A stretch of DNA of 64,000 bases, taken from Mycolicibacter heraklionensis (lineage in GTDB: Bacteria; Actinomycetota; Actinomycetes; Mycobacteriales; Mycobacteriaceae). The stretch is taken from contig LZME01000116.1 of assembly GCA_001673575.1 (NCBI GenBank), positions 1 through 64,000 of the forward strand, in the 5' to 3' direction. Made by a program: the position numbers and the translations under genes. The notes below the pieces were generated by a model, which saw only the letters and a program-made list of their open reading frames with translations, was not told the origin of the DNA and did no database searches. This document shows positions 61,275 to 64,000 of this stretch, piece after piece. Position 1 is the first letter of the stretch. Each line of letters starts with the position of its first letter.

Positions 61275-61613
61275 TCACGAATCGAGCGCGTCGAGCTGAT
61301 GCGGGCAATATGTCCGCGCGGCGATGGTCACGAACATCGCCGCGCCGTGCAGAGTCAATGCCGGGTCAGCAGCGCGCAGGTCATTGAGCACTTGCAGAGC
61401 CGTTTCGCCGTGATTGGCCAATCGGCACACCGTTTTGCCGGCCTCGACAGCGCCGTTGTCGTCGGGGTAGGCGATCCCCGCCTTCTGCAGCTCGGCGAGG
61501 AAGGCTGAATCGTCGCCCGTCGGGTCGGCCGCATCACTGGGCTCCGCGTGCACGGGCACGGCGAGCCCGATCCCCGTCGCGATACCGAGAAGCACCAACC
61601 GCAACGTCCTCAC
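61275..61613 (-). CDS. DUF732 secreted protein
   Basis: A 112-residue protein. Signal peptide RTLRLVLLGIATGIGLAVPVHA followed by a DUF732 domain (DDSAFLAELQKAGIAYPDDNGAVEAGKTVCRLANHG, then AAMFVTIAARTYCPHQL); two Cys likely pair. GTG at 61613 chosen as it directly opens the signal peptide; an ATG at 61634 would overlap the PPE stop region. Function unknown; common in mycobacterial culture filtrates. Confidence 0.85.
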   Translation of the reverse strand: MRTLRLVLLGIATGIGLAVPVHAEPSDAADPTGDDSAFLAELQKAGIAYPDDNGAVEAGKTVCRLANHGETALQVLNDLRAADPALTLHGAAMFVTIAARTYCPHQLDALDS

Positions 61614-61620
61614 GTCGCCA

Positions 61621-62976
61621 CTATGGTGCCGCATAGTCGCGGCCGTTCGTGCCTGCCTGACCGGGAAGCACCGCGGCCTCGTCCTCGTCCAGCACGTGAA
61701 CCGCGTGGATACCGGGTTTCAAGGTCAGCTCCGCAACGAGGTCATCGAGCCCGGCTTCATCGACCGTCCAGTGCTGCACCGCATCGGGCTGCTCCTGCAG
61801 ACACTCGATGACGCGGTCGAGTTGAACCGGCTCCTTGAGTCGCTTGGCGGTGGGTACCTTCGATGGGACTTTGGCCGAGCTGACGACCCGAGCGACCGGG
61901 CTGCCCAGCATGCCGCCCGTCATCGCGCCCAATGCCGCCTCGGTGGGCAGGGCCGCCGGCAATCCGGGTGCCGGAGCCGCTGTCGCGCCGGCGCCCGGGA
62001 GGGCCGCGGAGGCCAGCCTGATGGCCGGGGTGGCGCCTGCCCAGCTCGGTGGCACCGACAGCGCCCCGACCGCCGGGGCGCTGCCCACACTGCCCGAGAC
62101 GGTGGTTGTGCCACCGCCAGCCGGGGATCTCAGTCCCGGCCCGGAAAGGCCGGCCTGTAGCGGCGACTTCGAGACGGTGACCACCGGTGCTCGGTAGAAG
62201 TTCTTGAACTGCCCGATGCCTAGGCTGGTCGTGCTGTTGACGACGTTGGTCCAGGTCGCTTGGTTGCCCACGGTCTGGGCCAAACCGAAGAATGCCTCCC
62301 ACAGGGCCGATGCAGGTGCTCCCAGCAATGCCTCCCAGAAACTCTCGTAGCCCGCGGTGAGGTCGTTGATGAGATCGAGGATCGGCTGCAGGGCGCCCGC
62401 CGCAGCGGCACCAGGCGCATTGGTGGCCTGCGCGCCGCCGCTGCTGGTTTGAGGTGGTTTGGTGAACAGCGTCAACCGGGTCCCGGTGGCGGTCGACGCG
62501 TTGGCGTAACCGATCATCGCGACGACATCTTGCGCCCACATCTGTCCGTACTGAGCTTCGGTGGCTGCGATCGCCGCGGAGTTCTGCCCGACGAAGTTGG
62601 TTGCCATTAGCGACATCAGCTGACTGCGGTTGGCCGCGATCATCGCGGGTGGCACAGTGGCCGCGAGCACCGCCTCATAGGCCGCGGCGGCGGCCCGGGC
62701 CTCGGCCGCGGCCTGCGCTGCCTGACCGGCCGTGGTCGACAGCCAGATCAGATAAGGCGCGACGGCGGCCGCCATGGACACCGACGAAGGCCCCAGCCAC
62801 GCCTCGCCGGCCAGCCCAGCGATCACCGAGCCATAGGCAGCCGCCGACGAGTTCAGCTCCGCGGCCAACAGGTCCCACGCGGTGGCCGCCTCCAGCAGTG
62901 ATCCGGCACCCGGTCCGGTATGGATCTGACCGGAGATGATCTCCGGCGGCCGCGCGGCGAAATCCCCAAGGACCAT
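61621..62976 (-). CDS. PPE-family protein, SVP subgroup
   Basis: A 451-residue PPE protein. The N-terminal PPE domain (about 1-175) has PPE at residues 10-12 (ARPPEIISGQI), the EAWLGPSS WxG turn near 58, and the helical hairpin AMIAANRSQLMSLMATNFVGQNSAAIAATEAQYGQMW. The SVP subgroup motif GALSVPPSWAGATP is near 315. A C-terminal tail (about 370-451) is unusual: RVIECLQEQPDAVQHWTVDEAGLDDLVAELTLKPGIHAVHVLDEDEAAV, rich in acid residues. It is probably exported by ESX-5 with a PE partner encoded elsewhere. Confidence 0.92.
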   Translation of the reverse strand: MVLGDFAARPPEIISGQIHTGPGAGSLLEAATAWDLLAAELNSSAAAYGSVIAGLAGEAWLGPSSVSMAAAVAPYLIWLSTTAGQAAQAAAEARAAAAAYEAVLAATVPPAMIAANRSQLMSLMATNFVGQNSAAIAATEAQYGQMWAQDVVAMIGYANASTATGTRLTLFTKPPQTSSGGAQATNAPGAAAAGALQPILDLINDLTAGYESFWEALLGAPASALWEAFFGLAQTVGNQATWTNVVNSTTSLGIGQFKNFYRAPVVTVSKSPLQAGLSGPGLRSPAGGGTTTVSGSVGSAPAVGALSVPPSWAGATPAIRLASAALPGAGATAAPAPGLPAALPTEAALGAMTGGMLGSPVARVVSSAKVPSKVPTAKRLKEPVQLDRVIECLQEQPDAVQHWTVDEAGLDDLVAELTLKPGIHAVHVLDEDEAAVLPGQAGTNGRDYAAP

Positions 62977-63009
62977 TGCTCTTTCCTTCCTTAGCCCCGT
63001 AGCCGAGGG

Positions 63010-64000
63010 CTATGTCCGGTTCGGCGGGATGACGATGACGGTGGATGTGGTGGCGATTTCCTCGGCAACCTCCTCGCTGGTGAGGCGGCCGGACCCGCCA
63101 GCGAGCACGCGGCTGACCGGGCGGCCGGCCACGCGGGCGCCCGCGGGCGCACTCCGGCCTGCCGGCCCCGACATCGCCGTAGTGGCACTCCCTCCGAGCG
63201 CCCGCCCGGCGACGCTCGACAGGGCCATCTCGCCGAACATGGCACTCTGCGCCTCGCCGGCAAGCGCAGGACCGGTGCTGGCCGCTACTTCATCGAAGGC
63301 CGTGGTCACCGCACGGATCGCGGGCACGGTCGCGGCCCAATTCTGCGGAACAGACAGCGATCCGATCAGCCCCGCCCGTGCCACCACTGCCGTCGGCGTC
63401 GCCAGGTGCGGGAATGACTTGGTCAGCAGCTCGCTGGAGAGCAGCGGCGTCAGGAGGCCCGTCGGAAGCTTGGGATTGAGGAACGGCCCCAGACTTTGTA
63501 TGCCGGTGCCCAGGTTGGGAATACTGATGCTGACCTGCCACCAGCTCTTCAGCAGACTCGCGAAGCCCAGCGGGGTGTAGGGCCCCGAAATCGTGTTGAT
63601 GAGATTGGTCAGAGTGTTCATGATTTCGGTCAGTCCGGCCCCAGGCGTCGTGGGCGCAGCAGCGCCGGCGGCAAGGCTGTGCACGGCGGCGGCCGCGGAA
63701 CCGGCGGCCGACGCCATCGCGTTCGGCGCAGCGGATTGGCCGGCACCGTCGGTGGTGGGTGGCGGTGAGGCAAACATCCCCAGCCGGGTCGCGGCCGCGG
63801 AGGCTGCGGCATAGCCGTACATCGCCACGGCATCCTGGGCCCACATCTCGGCATAGTGCGCTTCGGCGGCGGCGATTGCCGCGGTGTTTTGCCCCAGAAT
63901 GTTGGTCGCGATCAATGTCGCGGTCAGAATCCGGTTGTCCACGATCACCGGCGGTGGCACCGTCGCCGCAAAGGCGGCCTCGTAGGCGCCTGCCGCCGAC
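63010..64000 (-). CDS. PPE-family protein, SVP subgroup (N-terminus beyond window)
   Basis: C-terminal 330 codons of a second PPE protein, running off the right edge in frame ([22 protein letters not shown] continues upstream). Features: [41 protein letters not shown] helix pair, SVP motif [19 protein letters not shown] near the middle, and an end [24 protein letters not shown]. Similar to the neighbour in order of motifs but lacking its acidic tail. The 33-bp spacing suggests one operon. Confidence 0.9.
   Translation of the reverse strand, partial: SAAGAYEAAFAATVPPPVIVDNRILTATLIATNILGQNTAAIAAAEAHYAEMWAQDAVAMYGYAAASAAATRLGMFASPPPTTDGAGQSAAPNAMASAAGSAAAAVHSLAAGAAAPTTPGAGLTEIMNTLTNLINTISGPYTPLGFASLLKSWWQVSISIPNLGTGIQSLGPFLNPKLPTGLLTPLLSSELLTKSFPHLATPTAVVARAGLIGSLSVPQNWAATVPAIRAVTTAFDEVAASTGPALAGEAQSAMFGEMALSSVAGRALGGSATTAMSGPAGRSAPAGARVAGRPVSRVLAGGSGRLTSEEVAEEIATTSTVIVIPPNRT

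Overview
The window is high-GC actinobacterial DNA from a mycobacterium. The gene order matches, in reverse orientation, the Mycobacterium tuberculosis H37Rv segment from about Rv0508 to Rv0464c. That includes serB1, the Rv0502/galE2 pair, proC, ppx, regX3/senX3, gpm1, mshA, lprQ, murB, deoC, hbhA, fadB2, icl1 and ramB. PPE proteins and a PGRS-repeat protein support the assignment. Several things differ from M. tuberculosis: no cyclopropane-synthase genes at the cmaA2 or umaA/pcaA positions, no mmpS2/mmpL2, and no Rv0492c-Rv0494. This suggests another Mycobacterium sensu lato lineage, perhaps close to the M. terrae group. The species call is an inference. Rv numbers are used as names for recognised counterparts; no database search was run.

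Layout. 1-11.3 kb is backbone: a glutaredoxin-like gene bracketed by 57-bp repeats, an NTF2-like protein, serB1, a HadD-type hot-dog protein, a PlsC acyltransferase and GalE2, the 33-residue ribosomal protein bS22, a BldC-like regulator, proC, and a thioesterase/TIM-barrel/membrane protein/ppx run. 11.3-34.0 kb is an accessory island. On the plus strand it holds a MacB-type ABC exporter, a covalent-FAD oxidoreductase and an amidase. On the minus strand it holds a secreted PGRS protein and a three-gene operon: a FAAL-ACP-KS-AT-KR-ACP polyketide synthase, a C-A-PCP NRPS fused to two KASIII-type ketosynthase domains, and a reductase/epimerase. An IdeR-like iron box lies upstream of the operon. 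The operon looks able to load a fatty acid, extend and reduce it, couple it to an amino acid (serine by eye) and release it by an unusual ketosynthase step.

34.0-54.2 kb returns to backbone: regX3-senX3 joined by an 18-codon mini-ORF, gpm1, an added cutinase, a YbjN protein, mshA and its ROK-regulator partner behind a cysteine-rich leader peptide, an SDR, lprQ, murB, the Rv0481c-Rv0479c run with a second DUF2993 copy, then an added pair (calpain-like protease plus membrane-anchored partner) downstream of deoC, Rv0477, Rv0476, hbhA, an XRE regulator, a DUF445 protein and a TetR regulator. 54.2-64.0 kb carries the acetate/fatty-acid carbon unit (fadB2, icl1, Rv0466-like thioesterase, ramB), a CMD protein, a fused polyprenol-kinase/DUF92 membrane protein, a DUF732 protein and two PPE-SVP proteins, the last cut by the window edge.

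Three regulatory points stand out. A probable leaderless Cys-rich leader ORF precedes the mycothiol operon. A family of 56-57-bp repeats overlaps the stop codons of three genes. The PKS-NRPS operon may be iron-controlled.
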